Shown here: piece by piece, positions 1-8,110 of the stretch | Layout: each line of letters opens with the position of its first letter | Numbering within the stretch: the stretch's first letter is position 1 | From: Oscillospiraceae bacterium | GTDB taxonomy: Bacteria; Bacillota; Clostridia; Oscillospirales; CAG-272 | Assembly (NCBI GenBank): GCA_015064585.1 | Contig: SVRY01000014.1 | Span: forward strand, 1-60,391 | Reading direction: 5' to 3' | DNA length: 60,391 nucleotides | Program-made: the position numbers and the translations under genes | The notes under the pieces: generated by a model | The model's input: the letters and a program-made list of their open reading frames with translations, nothing else | Told to the model about the DNA's origin: nothing | Databases searched by the model: none

Positions 1-208
1 ATGCCGCATTCACACTTGCCGGAGCATACCTTTCGGTGAGTGCGGATTTGTATTCCAACACCAATTCCTTATTTATATCTCTTGTCCCCGTCCATTTTGC
101 GAATTCTCCGATATCGTAGAGGTATTTTGCAATGGTTGCCTGCGCCTTTTCTTCGGTTATTAAGTGTTTTTTGAATGTTAATATTAGTTCTTCTGTGATT
201 GTTCTCAT
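1..208 (-). CDS. Tyrosine recombinase (phage integrase family), N-terminal part only
   Basis: Partial gene running off the left edge; about 69 codons are visible. It starts at an ATG (208-206) preceded by a good GAAAGGAG ribosome binding site. The visible residues (MRTITEELILTFKKHL... then AKYLYDIGEFAKWTG, and a TERYAPASVNAA-like end) have the look of the N-terminal SAM-like/core-binding domain of tyrosine recombinases, which grips DNA before the catalytic domain. The catalytic Arg-His-Arg-Tyr residues would lie outside the window, so activity cannot be judged. It is separated from the prophage by three housekeeping genes and is probably not part of it. It could be a stand-alone host recombinase or the edge of another mobile element. 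Confidence 0.6.
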   Translation of the reverse strand, partial: MRTITEELILTFKKHLITEEKAQATIAKYLYDIGEFAKWTGTRDINKELVLEYKSALTERYAPASVNAA

Positions 209-286
209 GATAAACACGCTCCTTTCGGATAATATTCTATCATAGAGTTTGGACATAGTAATGAATTGCTATTCTATACAAACCGC

Positions 287-331
287 AGAAAAAAAGCAGA
301 TAGCCATAAATAAAATATGGTCATCTGCTTT
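287..331 (-). terminator. Terminator of the glnS operon
   Basis: Inverted repeat AAAGCAGAT/ATCTGCTTT with an inner ATA-GG extension. Read leftward it is followed by a T-run. It lies just beyond the glnS stop codon. Confidence 0.8.
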
Positions 332-350
332 CATTTTTTATAATATATGC

Positions 351-2024
351 TTACTTCTTGGGGAAGCTATCCTTCAGCTTTACAATACGGTTAAAGGTAC
401 CGGGATGCTTGATATCCTTGCAGTAGTATCCGCAACGCACAAACTGGAAGCGCTCTCCCTCTGCGGCATCGGCAAGCGCAGGCTCAGCCTTGGCGCCTTC
501 CAGAGTAACGCAGGATTCGGGGTTTAGATAATCATTGTAACGGGTACTTCCGTTTTCGTCCTGGGGAATATCACCGGTATTTTCAATGGTAAACAGCTCG
601 TTGTACTGCTTGAGGGTAACATCCACAGCGGTATCAGCGCTGACCCAATGAATAGTACCCTTGATCTTGCGGCCATCGGCAGGCATACCGTTTCCGGTCT
701 CCAGATCGGCGGTGCAGTGCAGTTCCTTAATAGATCCGTCTTCATTTTTGAGGATCTCATCGCAACGAACAATGTAGGCACCCATCAGACGCACCTCGCC
801 GCCGGGCTTCATGCGGAAGAATTTGGGAGGAGGAACCTCTTCGAAGTCGGACTTATCGATATACAGTTCCTTGGTGAAGGAAACGGGACGGGTACCCATT
901 TCGGGGTGCTGAGGATGGTTGGGAAGATCAAAAATTTCGGTCTTATCGGCAGGGAAGTTGGTGATCACAACCTTGATAGGCTGTTCGATACAAACGCGTC
1001 TGGGGGCGTTTTCATTCAGCTCATCGCGAATGCAGGCTTCCAACATACGAATATCCACCAGGTTTTCCGCTTTGGAAACACCGATACTGCGAATGAAGGT
1101 TCTTACGCTGGATGCGGTATAGCCTCTTCTGCGCAGTGCGCACAGGGTGGGAAGACGTGGGTCGTCCCAGCCGTCCACCAGATCGTTTTCTACAAGGTAG
1201 CGAAGGTAACGCTTGGACATAACGGTATTGGTCACGTTCAGTCTAGCAAATTCTCTCTGCTTGGGCTTGGGATCAAAGCCGATATTGTCAACTACCCATT
1301 CATACAGCGGACGGTGGTTTTCAAATTCAAGAGAACAAAGTGAGTGGCTGATGGTCTCGGTGGCATCCTGGATGGGATGTGCAAAGTCGTACATGGGATA
1401 GATGCACCATTTGTCGCCCTGACGGTGATGGTGGCAGAATTTGATGCGGTAGATAATGGGGTCGCGCAGGTAGGTGTTGGGGCTTGTGGGGTCGATCTTG
1501 GCACGCAGAGTGCGGCTTCCTTCGGGGAATTCGCCGTTCTTCATGCGTTCAAACAGCGCCAGATTTTCTTCCACAGAGCGGTCACGGTACGGAGATACAC
1601 GGCTTGCCTCAGAACGGTCGGTTCCTTTATATTCGGCAACATCTTCTTTGGATAGATCGCAAACGTATGCTTTGCCGTCCTTGATCAGCTGTACGGCATA
1701 TTCATAGCACTTTTCAAAGTAGTCAGATCCGTAGAAGATACCGCCGTCGGGTTCATCACCGATCAGCCAGCAAATATCCTTGTAAATGGAATCTACAAAT
1801 TCGACATCTTCCTTGGTGGGGTTGGTATCGTCGTAGCGCAAATTGAAGCTTCCACCGTACTTTTTTGCGGTATCGTAGTTGATCAGAATGGCCTTTGCAG
1901 AGCCAATGTGCAGGTATCCGTTTGGTTCGGGAGGGAAGCGCGTGTGAATCTTTTTCACAGTACCTTCTGCCAAATCGGTATCAATAATGTCGTATATAAA
2001 ATTACTGGATTTGATTTCTTCCAT
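351..2024 (-). CDS. glnS: Glutaminyl-tRNA synthetase
   Basis: Cytoplasmic class I synthetase that charges tRNA-Gln directly with glutamine. It is 557 aa, the usual length for bacterial GlnRS. The HIGH motif is seen as PEPNGYLHIGSAK near the N-terminus, and the KMSKS loop as VMSKRYL. The C-terminal anticodon-binding beta-barrels follow. The start MEEIKSSN at 2024 is chosen because it follows a GGAGAG site; the reading frame stays open further upstream into gltX. It is the last gene of a leftward operon, 16 bp after gltX. Many Clostridia lack GlnRS and make Gln-tRNA by amidation (GatCAB), so its presence next to GluRS is noteworthy. Whether GatCAB also exists in this genome cannot be seen. Confidence 0.95.
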   Translation of the reverse strand: MEEIKSSNFIYDIIDTDLAEGTVKKIHTRFPPEPNGYLHIGSAKAILINYDTAKKYGGSFNLRYDDTNPTKEDVEFVDSIYKDICWLIGDEPDGGIFYGSDYFEKCYEYAVQLIKDGKAYVCDLSKEDVAEYKGTDRSEASRVSPYRDRSVEENLALFERMKNGEFPEGSRTLRAKIDPTSPNTYLRDPIIYRIKFCHHHRQGDKWCIYPMYDFAHPIQDATETISHSLCSLEFENHRPLYEWVVDNIGFDPKPKQREFARLNVTNTVMSKRYLRYLVENDLVDGWDDPRLPTLCALRRRGYTASSVRTFIRSIGVSKAENLVDIRMLEACIRDELNENAPRRVCIEQPIKVVITNFPADKTEIFDLPNHPQHPEMGTRPVSFTKELYIDKSDFEEVPPPKFFRMKPGGEVRLMGAYIVRCDEILKNEDGSIKELHCTADLETGNGMPADGRKIKGTIHWVSADTAVDVTLKQYNELFTIENTGDIPQDENGSTRYNDYLNPESCVTLEGAKAEPALADAAEGERFQFVRCGYYCKDIKHPGTFNRIVKLKDSFPKK

Positions 2025-2040
2025 GATACTCTCCGTTTTG

Positions 2041-3726
2041 TTAATTATCAATAAAATTTTGAATGCGGCACTTTGCTTCTTCGCCGCCGATGATGCGAAT
2101 GATCTCGAACAGATCGGGAGAATTGAGTTTGCCTGCCACAGCCAAACGCACAAAGGTGCTTACATCGCCCACATGGCCTTTATAGCCCTCGGGCGACTGC
2201 TTGTACAGCTTTACGTCGGGGCAGTAGCCTGATTTTTCGGCAACCGTTTTCACATATTCAAACCATGCATTGTTATCGGCAAACTCCTCACAGTTTGCAA
2301 GATAAGCAGACAAAAATGCCTTTACATCCTCTTTGGCATATTGCTCCGGAATTGCGTCTACCTGATGGAATGTTTCGTTATAGAAAAGATCCATATAAGG
2401 CTTTACATCCTGCCAGGTGGTAAAGTCCTTTCTTGGCTTTTTGCCGCCTCTGCCAATGGAAAAGATTGCCTTTGCCTTTGCGGGATCGGCGGATAAAAGA
2501 CCGGCAAATTCGGGTTCAAAAATAGATGCCCATTCCATATATTTTGCGTATACCTCTTCAGCGGTCATGCGGGAAATCACATTCTTGGAAACGTCATTGA
2601 GTTTGTTAAAGTCAAACAAACAGCCCGAAGTGGACATTTTCTTGATATTGAAAGGGAATTCAGTATAGGGTTTTGCTGCATTGGCGGTGTGCCATTCCTC
2701 GTAGTTGGAATTGAGCAGGGTCATTACGTATTCGCAAACACAATCAGCGCAGTACCCGAGCTTAAAGTAGTCGTCCATATTGGCGCCCATATCACGCTTG
2801 GAAAGCTTTTTCTTATTGCCGTTTTCATCCAGACGCATAATTTGCGCAATATGCATATACTTGGGAAGTTTAAAGCCAAGATAACGGAACAGCATAATGT
2901 GGCGCGGCAGGCTGGGAAGCCATTCTTCACCGCGGATAACGTGCGTGGTGCCCATCAGATGATCGTCAATGGCATGGGCAAAATGGTAGGTGGGAACACC
3001 GTCGCTTTTTAAAAGAACTTCATCTTTATCGTTTTCGGGAAGCTCCAAATTACCTTTGATTAAGTCTGTAAAACGAATTTTCTTCTCAGGGTCGCCATCG
3101 GCAAGCATACGCAATACAAAAGGATCGCCTGCTGCCAAATGTTCTTTTACCTCATCAAGGGTAATTTCGCGCAAACGGCGCATTTCCGCCATCTGTTCTG
3201 CCATGGCTTCTTCGGTCCATTCTTTTGCTTTGATCTCGCTTTTTTTGTCCACAGACTGCATTTTTTCCAGTTCTTCTGCGGTGGTAAAGCAAGGATAGGC
3301 TTTTCCTTCCTTCACAAGCTGCTTGGCATATACATGATAAATATCCACGCGCTCGCTTTGACGGTAAGGACCGTAGTCACCCTTAGAAGCGATCGTGCCG
3401 TCTTCGGCAAGCGAAGCACCTTCATCAAAGTGAATACCATAGCGCGCCAGTGTACGAATCAACCCCTCGGCAGCGCCTTCCACTTCGCGTTTTGCGTCGG
3501 TATCCTCAATTCTCAGATAAAACACGCCACCACTTTGATGTGCTAATCTTTCTCCGACAGTAGCAGGGAAAAGTCCGCCAAAATGAACAAATCCGGTAGG
3601 GCTAGGAGCAAATCTGGTTACTTTAGCTCCTTCCGGAAGGTTCCTTTTAGGATAAAGCGCCTCCACATCCTCGGGAGTTTTGGTAACATTTGGGAATAAT
3701 AGTTCCGCAAGTTGAGTAGAATCCAT
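2041..3726 (-). CDS. gltX: Glutamyl-tRNA synthetase family protein
   Basis: Class I synthetase charging tRNA-Glu. It is 561 aa, longer than the roughly 480 aa of typical bacterial GluRS, with about 35 extra residues before the catalytic core. The HIGH-type motif reads APSPTGFVHFGG, and LRIEDTDAKRE follows as in the family. The KMSKS loop is KKLSKRDMG. The start ATG at 3726 follows AAAGGAG. The HFGG form of HIGH and the longer length put it in a divergent GluRS subgroup common in Clostridia. Because GlnRS is encoded immediately downstream, this enzyme may be discriminating (Glu only), but that is inference. Confidence 0.9.
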   Translation of the reverse strand: MDSTQLAELLFPNVTKTPEDVEALYPKRNLPEGAKVTRFAPSPTGFVHFGGLFPATVGERLAHQSGGVFYLRIEDTDAKREVEGAAEGLIRTLARYGIHFDEGASLAEDGTIASKGDYGPYRQSERVDIYHVYAKQLVKEGKAYPCFTTAEELEKMQSVDKKSEIKAKEWTEEAMAEQMAEMRRLREITLDEVKEHLAAGDPFVLRMLADGDPEKKIRFTDLIKGNLELPENDKDEVLLKSDGVPTYHFAHAIDDHLMGTTHVIRGEEWLPSLPRHIMLFRYLGFKLPKYMHIAQIMRLDENGNKKKLSKRDMGANMDDYFKLGYCADCVCEYVMTLLNSNYEEWHTANAAKPYTEFPFNIKKMSTSGCLFDFNKLNDVSKNVISRMTAEEVYAKYMEWASIFEPEFAGLLSADPAKAKAIFSIGRGGKKPRKDFTTWQDVKPYMDLFYNETFHQVDAIPEQYAKEDVKAFLSAYLANCEEFADNNAWFEYVKTVAEKSGYCPDVKLYKQSPEGYKGHVGDVSTFVRLAVAGKLNSPDLFEIIRIIGGEEAKCRIQNFIDN

Positions 3727-3738
3727 TATATAACTCCT

Positions 3739-4383
3739 TTAATCGTTAATCACATGTTTTAATTTCATATACATATTATATTGTTTTTCAAGCTCCAGCG
3801 TAGTATCTTCGCCATGACCGGGATATATGTGCATATCTTCCTCAATACTTCGAATCAAAGCAAGTGATCTGAGCATTGATTTGGAAGAACCGCCATATCC
3901 GTCGGTACGCCCGCAGGATCCTTGAAACAAGGTGTCACCCGAAAACATCGCACTGCCGATACGGTAACACACCGATCCAAGAGAATGACCGGGTGTTTCC
4001 ATAACAGCAATCTCCAAACCGGCCAGGTTTAATACATCGCCATCTACGACCAGCTGCTTGGCAAGCGCCGAGGTGGAAATATCTTGTCCCATAAATGTTA
4101 TGGAAAAATTTTTACTGGCATCGCGGATCATCAGACTGTCGGGTTTTGAAATATAGAAATCACAACCGGTAGCATCAATCAGCGTATTCAACGCTGCGAA
4201 ATGATCAAAATGTCCGTGCGTCAAAAGAACAGCCTCTAATGTCAGCGAGTGCATTTTCAGCATATCCAAAATTTTTTGTGCTTCGTCACCGGGATCGATG
4301 ACAATTGCAGGCGCACCGTCTGAAACCGAAACGATGTAACAATTGGTTGCAAGCGGTCCCAACGGCAGAGTGAGTATTTGCAT
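3739..4383 (-). CDS. MBL-fold metallo-hydrolase (glyoxalase II-like)
   Basis: A 214-aa metallo-beta-lactamase-fold hydrolase. It carries the zinc motif THGHFDH near residue 55, a second metal ligand region ETPGHSLGSV, FSGDTLF, and a terminal YPGHGEDT. This is the layout of the small glyoxalase-II/YcbL-like family, which hydrolyses thioesters; the exact substrate is unknown. It is the first gene of the leftward operon with gltX and glnS (12-bp gap to gltX) and has a clear sigma-A promoter upstream. The start ATG at 4383 follows ACGGAGA. Confidence 0.85.
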   Translation of the reverse strand: MQILTLPLGPLATNCYIVSVSDGAPAIVIDPGDEAQKILDMLKMHSLTLEAVLLTHGHFDHFAALNTLIDATGCDFYISKPDSLMIRDASKNFSITFMGQDISTSALAKQLVVDGDVLNLAGLEIAVMETPGHSLGSVCYRIGSAMFSGDTLFQGSCGRTDGYGGSSKSMLRSLALIRSIEEDMHIYPGHGEDTTLELEKQYNMYMKLKHVIND

Positions 4384-4418
4384 GAAAATCTCCGTTAATT
4401 CATAAATTCTAATTATAT

Positions 4419-4447
4419 ATTATACCACAATTTAGATGCCGTGTCAA
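4419..4447 (-). promoter_or_regulatory. Promoter of the MBL-gltX-glnS operon
   Basis: Reading leftward, -35 TTGACA (4447-4442) and -10 TATAAT (4424-4419) are separated by exactly 17 bp. It sits about 60 bp from the prophage left attachment site, so phage insertion left it intact. Confidence 0.85.
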
Positions 4448-4507
4448 TTGTTTTTTAAAGTATCTTGCAGGATTGCGTGCTTTTGTCCGCTTCTATTTTC
4501 CTTCCCT

Positions 4508-4540
4508 CAATTATACAAAATTTGCATTTTGTATAATTGC
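4508..4540. repeat. Left prophage attachment site; dif-like palindrome
   Basis: Two perfect 13-bp inverted arms, CAATTATACAAAA (4508-4520) and TTTTGTATAATTG (4527-4539), flank a 6-bp centre TTTGCA. This is the geometry of Xer recombination sites (two ~11-bp arms, 6-bp centre). The right arm TTTTGTATAAT resembles the XerD half of known dif sites (TTATGTTAAAT or TTATGTAAACT) at about 8 of 11 positions. The 22 bp at 4519-4540 recur exactly at 12449-12470. Rejoining the outer flanks restores the full palindrome, so this is the likely chromosomal attB. A terminator role is possible but there is no long T-run. Confidence 0.75.
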
Positions 4541-4574
4541 AGATACGCATTCTCTGCGGGAAGAAGTACGCTGT

Positions 4575-4940
4575 ATGAAGAAAGAAAAGTCTGTAATGCA
4601 GTTATTACAATATGCCCTGCAGCGAAGCAAAAAAGCTGTATTGGCTGAGGTTGCAAGAGTTGGCATAGATAATTTCTATGAAAACTTAAATGACGAGCTT
4701 ATTTTATACAGCAAATCGGAAGATCCGGTATACCAAAAGAAGCAAGCAAGATTTAACGAAACATTGAATGCGATAGCTTTGAGCGAAGACGTCCCCGTAT
4801 CAGAGTTTCGCGGCTTAAAAGTAGTGGACGATCATTACGAACTAAAAACATTTGAAGAATTGAAAGCTGACGAGCGAAAAGAAGAATTGACAGCTGACGA
4901 GCTGGAACAGATCGTATTTGAAGAATTTAAATTAGATTAA
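4575..4940 (+). CDS. Prophage protein of unknown function (121 aa)
   Basis: First gene inside the prophage, beginning 35 bp after the attachment site. It is charged and predicted soluble: the N-terminus is lysine-rich (MKKEKSVMQLLQYALQRSKKA), and the C-terminal third is acidic and helix-prone (EELKADERKEELTADELEQ). No motif is recognised. The ATG at 4575 has a GGGAAGAAG stretch upstream; a second ATG at 4596 is possible. The position at the head of the rightward module suggests a replication or regulatory accessory protein, but this is inferred from place only. Confidence 0.6.
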   Translation: MKKEKSVMQLLQYALQRSKKAVLAEVARVGIDNFYENLNDELILYSKSEDPVYQKKQARFNETLNAIALSEDVPVSEFRGLKVVDDHYELKTFEELKADERKEELTADELEQIVFEEFKLD

Positions 4941-4957
4941 AATTTAGGGGTGATTTT

Positions 4958-5227
4958 ATGAGAATGGTCAGTAAAACGCATAACGGATATTTATTACATA
5001 TTAAAGCTTGCAATAGTAGTCAAATAACATTTAATGAAGTAACGAAACAGATCTATGATACTACCCTGCGCAATTTACAAAGAATTGCCATGCAGACAGG
5101 AACGTATGATCCACAAGAAATGTATGTAGTGCAGCGAGCTGAGTTTGAAGCAAATTATGAAATTTTTTCGTTACTGTTTCCCGGCTTAGAAGAATCTGAG
5201 GTAAAGGAGCTGATCAAATATGAATAA
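4958..5227 (+). CDS. Prophage protein of unknown function (89 aa)
   Basis: Small soluble protein with no recognised domain, in the early part of the prophage operon. It starts after AGGGGTG. The identical upstream string AGGGGTGATTTT also precedes the gene at 10172, hinting at a phage-wide leader design. Its last codons overlap the start of the next gene by 8 bp, so the two are probably translationally coupled. Confidence 0.6.
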   Translation: MRMVSKTHNGYLLHIKACNSSQITFNEVTKQIYDTTLRNLQRIAMQTGTYDPQEMYVVQRAEFEANYEIFSLLFPGLEESEVKELIKYE

Positions 5228-5690
5228 GAATCAAGTCAAGAAAAAAAGCGTGTCCTCGGATCCGTTCCGGGATAGTTTAAACAAACAGCAGAAAAGAAAG
5301 TATTTTATTTTAAAGCATTGGCGCAAGATCCTTTTCATTGGAGGTGTTACCGCATCGCTATTATATCCTGTAAAGCTGACTACAGCAATATTTACGGCAA
5401 TTCTTTTCTTTAATATTGCGTGTCTGATCGGCAAATGGGTTTATACCTTAGATTTGTCACTTATGACGAAATTCAAAGCAGAAGTTTCTGTAATGAGCCT
5501 TGAAAATGTGGTAGCTGCTGTTCCGGCAGAGTCGGATCCTGCCGCATCCGCTTCGCCAAAAGCCCCTGCAGACAATACGGATTTAACAAAAGCCCTGGAG
5601 GCTTTGTCTAAATTATACAATAAGCAAATAACCGAAAAAGATTTAAACGAAGAAAACAAAACAGAAAATGTAAAAGAAAAAGGAGAATAA
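5220..5690 (+). CDS. Prophage membrane protein (156 aa)
   Basis: Basic N-terminus (about 45 residues, rich in Lys/Arg/Gln), then two hydrophobic segments (about residues 38-58 and 61-82), followed by a long polar tail with an Ala/Pro-rich stretch (AAVPAESDPAASASPKAP) and a charged C-terminus. It overlaps the previous gene by 8 bp and has AAAGGAG upstream. The family is not recognised. The position just before the SSB-like gene may indicate a role in replication or early assembly at the membrane. Confidence 0.6.
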   Translation: MNKNQVKKKSVSSDPFRDSLNKQQKRKYFILKHWRKILFIGGVTASLLYPVKLTTAIFTAILFFNIACLIGKWVYTLDLSLMTKFKAEVSVMSLENVVAAVPAESDPAASASPKAPADNTDLTKALEALSKLYNKQITEKDLNEENKTENVKEKGE

Positions 5691-5695
5691 GAGAA

Positions 5696-5989
5696 ATGGT
5701 AGTTGCTAAAATTGTAGGATATACCCCTGTTGCACGGAGAACAAATAAAAACACCGGTGAAACGTATGATGCTATGACAGTTTATTTTGTCTATTCTGAC
5801 ACTTCGGCAGTCGGTCAGATTGCGGGTCGTTGTTGGACAAAGGTCGATACAAGTTCCAGCGATCCTAACACCAATTACTCTCTTTGGGTAAAAGAAGGCG
5901 TTATGGTCATGTGCGAACCGGACTATTCCGGCTCGGCAAAATCTCTTATGCCGATAGATATTTTGGCAGATATGTTAACTAAGTCGTAA
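5696..5989 (+). CDS. Putative prophage single-stranded-DNA-binding protein
   Basis: A 97-aa protein with alternating beta-strand-like segments (VAKIVGYTPVARRTNKNTG, then YDAMTVYFVYSD, then VMVMCEPDYSG), aromatic residues and an AAAGGAGAA ribosome site 5 bp after the previous gene. Filamentous phages encode a gene-V protein of about 80-110 aa that coats the ssDNA before export. Size, strand pattern and place next to the virion genes fit that role, but there is no diagnostic motif. The assignment is by context and could be wrong. Confidence 0.45.
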   Translation: MVVAKIVGYTPVARRTNKNTGETYDAMTVYFVYSDTSAVGQIAGRCWTKVDTSSSDPNTNYSLWVKEGVMVMCEPDYSGSAKSLMPIDILADMLTKS

Positions 5990-6006
5990 AGTCACCCCGA
6001 CTTTAC
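5986..6006. other. Hairpin between early and virion genes
   Basis: Inverted repeat GTAAAGTC/GACTTTAC with a 5-nt loop begins at the stop codon of the SSB-like gene. There is no T-run, so it is more likely an mRNA-processing or stability hairpin than a full terminator. Confidence 0.5.
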
Positions 6007-6024
6007 ATATATGGAGGTATGTAA

Positions 6025-6816
6025 ATGAAAAAGAAAATATTTTGTGTGATCGCTATAGTTTTGGCTTTGTTTACATGCCTCCTCCCTCTTGCGGTAAATG
6101 CTGAGTCAGATTTTAATCTTTTGTTTTTGTATAATGATGAAGAATTAACTTCTGATTTTCTTCATTTTTATTATACTCAATTAGGTATTTTCACTCCGGA
6201 GTTTATAATTGCTTATTTTAATTTTGAAGAAGTATTAGAAGAAAATTTAGTTATAGGATATTATAACTATGAAGTTTCTTTATATTTAAGTTTTTTATTA
6301 GTTGAAAGAACTAGTTTTTATTCGGTACCGGATTTATCATTTTATACTATGGATTATATATCCGGTGAAATGATTATTTTGGAGCGTGGCGCAGATTATT
6401 CTATAGAACCTGTTTCTGAAATTCCCTTTCAGTATACCGGTATTTCAGGTGATTTTAATATTAGTGATGAAGAAGTAAATGATTTAATTACATCTTGCAC
6501 TTATAAAGTTACTTTTAGTGGAGTAACCAATGTCAATTTAGTAGCAGAGGTTGCGGCCGGCGGATCGGGTGATAGTATGTGGATAGGTTATCATTTAATA
6601 GATGCTAGAATCTATGAATCTTCAATTGCAGGATCTTTATATAACCTTATGACATTTGTCGGCTCTCCCATTGACGGTACCGGAATGTTGGGTATGTGGC
6701 AAGTGGTGTTGAAGTTTATAACCGATCGGAGGAATGAGATCCTACTGATCAGCACATTGTCTGTAGTCTTTATAGCAGGCGTTGGAGGTATTAGAAAAGC
6801 CGTCACAGGCAGTTAG
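6025..6816 (+). CDS. Putative virion adsorption/minor coat protein with a coat-like C-terminal domain
   Basis: A 263-aa protein. An N-terminal Sec signal peptide (MKKKIFCVIAIVLALFTCLL, cleavage near VNA-ES) is followed by a roughly 175-residue acidic, Phe/Tyr/Ile-rich ectodomain. The last ~60 residues end in one membrane helix. That C-terminal part aligns with the small coat-like protein at 8984: shared pieces are TFVG, GMLG-WQ-VL-F, NE, GVGG-R and VTG. The likely design is a receptor-binding head joined to a coat-type helix that inserts it in the virion, the role pIII plays in Ff phages. The ectodomain DNA (about 6110-6540) is visibly more AT-rich than the coat-like end, suggesting a swapped module. 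Start ATG follows GGAGG. Confidence 0.7.
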   Translation: MKKKIFCVIAIVLALFTCLLPLAVNAESDFNLLFLYNDEELTSDFLHFYYTQLGIFTPEFIIAYFNFEEVLEENLVIGYYNYEVSLYLSFLLVERTSFYSVPDLSFYTMDYISGEMIILERGADYSIEPVSEIPFQYTGISGDFNISDEEVNDLITSCTYKVTFSGVTNVNLVAEVAAGGSGDSMWIGYHLIDARIYESSIAGSLYNLMTFVGSPIDGTGMLGMWQVVLKFITDRRNEILLISTLSVVFIAGVGGIRKAVTGS

Positions 6817-6836
6817 TTTGTAGGAGGTAAATACAC

Positions 6837-8105
6837 ATGAAAAAAGCAGTATCTTTCGTTTTAGTAGTGTTATTTTGCCTCCTGGCTCTTCCCTCTTTTG
6901 CATTGTTTGCCGAAAACAATAACAATATCTATGTAGACAAGTCTAAAATAGATATAGCGGTATCTCTTTTGTTCAAGGATCCTTTTTCACAAAGTCAAGA
7001 AGTAGAGCTGCAAGAGAATGTATTGTCAGATACTGTTGCGGCGGATGGCTTTGTTGTTTCTGAGTCAATGAAAATACGATTTTCTTCGGATGCCTTTATA
7101 CCCGGTGCTCGCTATTATTTTAGCTTTGTTTTGTATTTTAGTACCGGTAGTGGAACATTTGATCCGGATCCAACCGGTAATGCCGGTTTTTATAATCCAT
7201 CCGGTACAAATATTACCAAGTATTTATCCTGGGGCGGTGATGTTAAGATCGATCCGGATGTAGACAGTTCGGTATATCCGGAAACTTTTCAAGGACTGAC
7301 AGCCGAGGAATATGCAAACGGTAACGTTTTAATCAGCGGTTCCTTTATTCCTTCTACCGAGAGTGGAGATCTTTGGTTAACGATTCCCATTGATAACGGC
7401 TATCATTTTGCAAAGACAGGATATGCGTACTTGGAAGTATACGCAAATATTGAAGAAGTTCAGCTGAATCTTTTAAGCAGCATCAATCTGATCACTCAAA
7501 ATATTTATGGTTCGGTTGAAAAAACGTATAATTATTTGATCTCCATTCTCTCTACGATCAATACGAATATGAAGAATGGATTCAATACCATTCATGAAGA
7601 TCTTGTAGCTCTTACAAATAAGCTTTCTGAGTCCTTGATACTTTCCGATGCAGACTCTAAAGCCTTTGACGATATGGATTCTGAAATGGATCAAGCTGTG
7701 TCTGATGCAAAGGACAAGCTGAATCAGACTAATTCCGCTGTAGCGGATAAGAAACAAGAATCAAATAAGCAAAAGGATCAGCTGCAGCAGTCGGAGCAGA
7801 AGCAAGATGATTTTAAGGATTCTTTTATTGATATGAATGCCGGCTCAGAGATCATGGAATCTTTAGACGGTATGGTGAATTCATATGCCGGTGGTCTTTA
7901 CTTCTGGGGGGATGTATTCGCTGAATTTCTTAGCTTTGAGCCCTTTCGCTTTTTGTTGCAAGTCAGCGTATTTTTTAGTCTCATGATGTATATGATGGGT
8001 GCTTCATTATCTGCGTATTCGAATTCCTTAAAGTCTAAAATGAGAGAAGAACGATCTGATCACAGGCACCAAGATCGCTTAGCGCATCGGGAAGCAGGAG
8101 GTTGA
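6837..8105 (+). CDS. Large secreted prophage protein with coiled coil and C-terminal membrane anchor
   Basis: A 422-aa protein. Signal peptide (MKKAVSFVLVVLFCLLALPS, cleavage near ALFA), a beta-rich ectodomain to about residue 200, then helical repeats and a Gln/Lys-rich coiled coil (about 270-325, KQESNKQKDQLQQSEQ). A hydrophobic C-terminal segment (about 365-395) and a basic His/Arg tail follow. By position and architecture it is a second minor virion protein, either an adsorption or terminal-cap protein. No sequence family is recognised. It starts 20 bp after the previous gene with AGGAGG upstream and ends with AGGAGG that serves the next gene. Confidence 0.65.
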   Translation: MKKAVSFVLVVLFCLLALPSFALFAENNNNIYVDKSKIDIAVSLLFKDPFSQSQEVELQENVLSDTVAADGFVVSESMKIRFSSDAFIPGARYYFSFVLYFSTGSGTFDPDPTGNAGFYNPSGTNITKYLSWGGDVKIDPDVDSSVYPETFQGLTAEEYANGNVLISGSFIPSTESGDLWLTIPIDNGYHFAKTGYAYLEVYANIEEVQLNLLSSINLITQNIYGSVEKTYNYLISILSTINTNMKNGFNTIHEDLVALTNKLSESLILSDADSKAFDDMDSEMDQAVSDAKDKLNQTNSAVADKKQESNKQKDQLQQSEQKQDDFKDSFIDMNAGSEIMESLDGMVNSYAGGLYFWGDVFAEFLSFEPFRFLLQVSVFFSLMMYMMGASLSAYSNSLKSKMREERSDHRHQDRLAHREAGG

Positions 8106-8110
8106 TTTAG

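Noticed and set aside
648-1343. Long rightward frame across glnS
   Set aside because: It is antisense to a clearly conserved synthetase and shows no protein-like features. The same holds for frames opposite gltX, hflK, ilvC and ilvD.
4508-4540. The left attachment palindrome as an ordinary terminator
   Set aside because: It lies upstream of the leftward operon's promoter, has only TTTT after the stem, and its half is repeated exactly at the far end of the prophage.
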